This document shows positions 6,072 through 6,942 of a DNA stretch of 6,942 nucleotides, one piece after another. Below the pieces are notes generated by a model. That model was not told the DNA's origin, ran no database searches, and saw only the letters and a program-made list of their open reading frames with translations. Position numbers and translations under genes: made by a program. This DNA comes from DATHVR01 sp035461175 (GTDB taxonomy: Bacteria; Actinomycetota; Acidimicrobiia; Spongiisociales; ZC4RG35): assembly GCA_035461175.1 (NCBI GenBank), contig DATHVR010000065.1, positions 1 through 6,942 on the forward strand, written 5' to 3'. Each line of letters starts with the position of its first letter. Position 1 is the stretch's first letter.

Positions 6072-6610
6072 GTGTCGTGCCTGCCGGTCGGGATCATCAG
6101 CAGAGAGCGCCGCAAGCGCACTATCCAGGCGCCGGTCGTGGCCGGCACCATCCGGGTGATGGCGCCCGCGGGAGTGCCCCACGACGAGGAGCGGCCGGTC
6201 GTCGACGATCTGGCCGCCAAGATCCGCCGCAAGTTGCAGGCGGGAACGATCGACCTCGCGGAACGAGCCTCCCCGCTCGCCGGGCGCTTCGGTCTCCCCG
6301 AACCCACCGAGATCGAATGGTCGAACCGCCAGAACGCCCGCTGGGATCATGCAGCACGCAGTCGGGCCGGATCCGCATCTCCGACCGGCTGGCGGCGGTC
6401 CCGGATTTCGTCCTCGACTACGTGCTCATCCCCGAACTCGCCCACCTGAAGGTGGCCGGCCACCCCGACTTCCACGAGATCGTCGACAGGTACCAACTGG
6501 CCGAACGAGGCCGGGGCTACCTGATGGCCATCATGAGACTGCGATGGATGAGCTTCAGCGGCTGTCCTTGCCCGTTTCCACGTATCGGATGCACTGGGCC
6601 CTGGTCTTGA
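6072..6610 (+). pseudogene. Second YgjP-type (DUF45) metallopeptidase copy, frameshifted and active-site defective
   Basis: This is a paralogue of the gene at 3578: aligning by eye over about 155 residues gives roughly 64 percent identity from the first codon (GTG 6072; MSCLPVGI against MSEMPVEI). After W91 the frame breaks: the sequence has TGGGATCA where TGGGGATCA would continue into GSCS, so one G is missing in the run at 6343-6345. Homology then resumes in the next frame (GSCSTQSGRIRIS onward) through YLMAI near 6535. Independently, the HELAH zinc motif reads PELAH because codon 6431-6433 is CCC where the intact copy has CAC, removing the first zinc ligand. The frame after the shift ends at 6610 with an unrelated tail and overlaps the convergent neighbour by 56 bases. 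A sequencing error could explain the G run, but not also the His to Pro change, so decay is the best reading. A shortened N-terminal product of unknown use cannot be excluded. Confidence 0.85.
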
Positions 6611-6942
6611 ACCCGTAGTACTCGAAGTCGTCTCGACAGTCGGCCTTTGACGAGGCATCAGGCAGCGGGTAGAAGATCACCCAGTCAAAATCCCAATTCC
6701 TCTCCCCTCCGAGAGCCAACCGGACCTCGACAGTCGTGGCCGCTCTGAACCGCTCCCCGACCGGACCTGAGCCGCAAACCGGGGCGGCCCGACCGTCCAC
6801 ACACACTCCGTCGTTGATGTAGTCGCCGACGACGGCCGGATGGGCGGTCCCGCTCGTCATCACCTCCCCATCGACACGAACCTCGAAGCGGCCAAGGAAT
6901 TTGGTTTCGTTGACGAACTCGAGGTCGACGCATCCGGCTCCG
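6555..6942 (-). CDS. Hypothetical cysteine-containing protein, N-terminus missing (runs off right edge)
   Basis: The minus-strand frame is open from the right edge to a TGA at 6555-6557, giving the last 128 residues; the true start lies outside (GTG 6863 is only an internal codon). I do not recognise the main domain. Alternating hydrophobic stretches (VDLEFVNET, RFEVRVDGEV, TTVEVRLAL, DFDWVIFYPLP) suggest a beta-sandwich, and five cysteines are visible. The C-terminus has a C-x5-YYGFK-x4-QC-x3-V-x-TG pattern. It resembles, from memory, a short two-cysteine module at the ends of many exported actinobacterial hypothetical proteins (GFK or FKN followed by QC and a V-x-TG-like end). An exported protein with disulphides is therefore plausible, but no signal peptide can be seen here. 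It converges on the metallopeptidase pseudogene. Confidence 0.75.
   Translation of the reverse strand, partial: GAGCVDLEFVNETKFLGRFEVRVDGEVMTSGTAHPAVVGDYINDGVCVDGRAAPVCGSGPVGERFRAATTVEVRLALGGERNWDFDWVIFYPLPDASSKADCRDDFEYYGFKTRAQCIRYVETGKDSR

Noticed and set aside
1..6942. CRISPR arrays, tRNA or rRNA genes, insertion sequences, phage genes
   Set aside because: None seen: no regularly spaced repeats, no tRNA-like cloverleaf, no transposase or integrase motifs and no terminal inverted repeats found by reading both strands.

Overview
The window is high-GC DNA (G/C at nearly every third codon position, GTG and TTG starts as well as ATG) from an actinobacterium. The evidence is the minus-strand order uvrC, rapZ, yvcK, which is the conserved actinobacterial cluster that normally continues into whiA (expected just beyond the left edge). 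The pairing of an SLC34-type Na/Pi symporter with a PhoU-like protein suggests, without proving it, an environmental lineage such as Acidimicrobiia.

Layout. Bases 1-3462 (minus strand) hold a housekeeping operon read right to left: uvrC (excision-repair endonuclease, all domains and Fe-S cysteines present), rapZ (P-loop/RNA-binding adaptor family) and the N-terminal 223 codons of yvcK (gluconeogenesis/envelope factor), whose likely TTG start overlaps the rapZ stop. Bases 3463-3577 are the divergent promoter region. Bases 3578-6007 (plus strand) hold an intact YgjP-type (DUF45) zinc metallopeptidase, a Na/Pi cotransporter and a PhoU-like regulator 12 bases after it with a strong ribosome binding site. 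A site with two GTTAA repeats 11 bases apart sits at the end of the metallopeptidase gene, just ahead of the transporter, and resembles a phosphate-regulon box. A stem-loop follows phoU. Bases 6072-6610 hold a second, broken copy of the metallopeptidase, carrying both a one-base frameshift and loss of the first zinc-binding histidine. Bases 6555-6942 (minus strand) are the C-terminal part of an unrecognised cysteine-containing protein running off the right edge.

The transporter and PhoU are likely one phosphate-uptake unit: the symporter imports phosphate with sodium and the PhoU-like protein probably restrains or senses it. The window is mostly conventional. I found no strong case for an undescribed system. 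The points most worth checking are the decayed metallopeptidase paralogue, the paralogue pair bracketing the phosphate genes, the candidate PHO box, and the cysteine module at the right edge.
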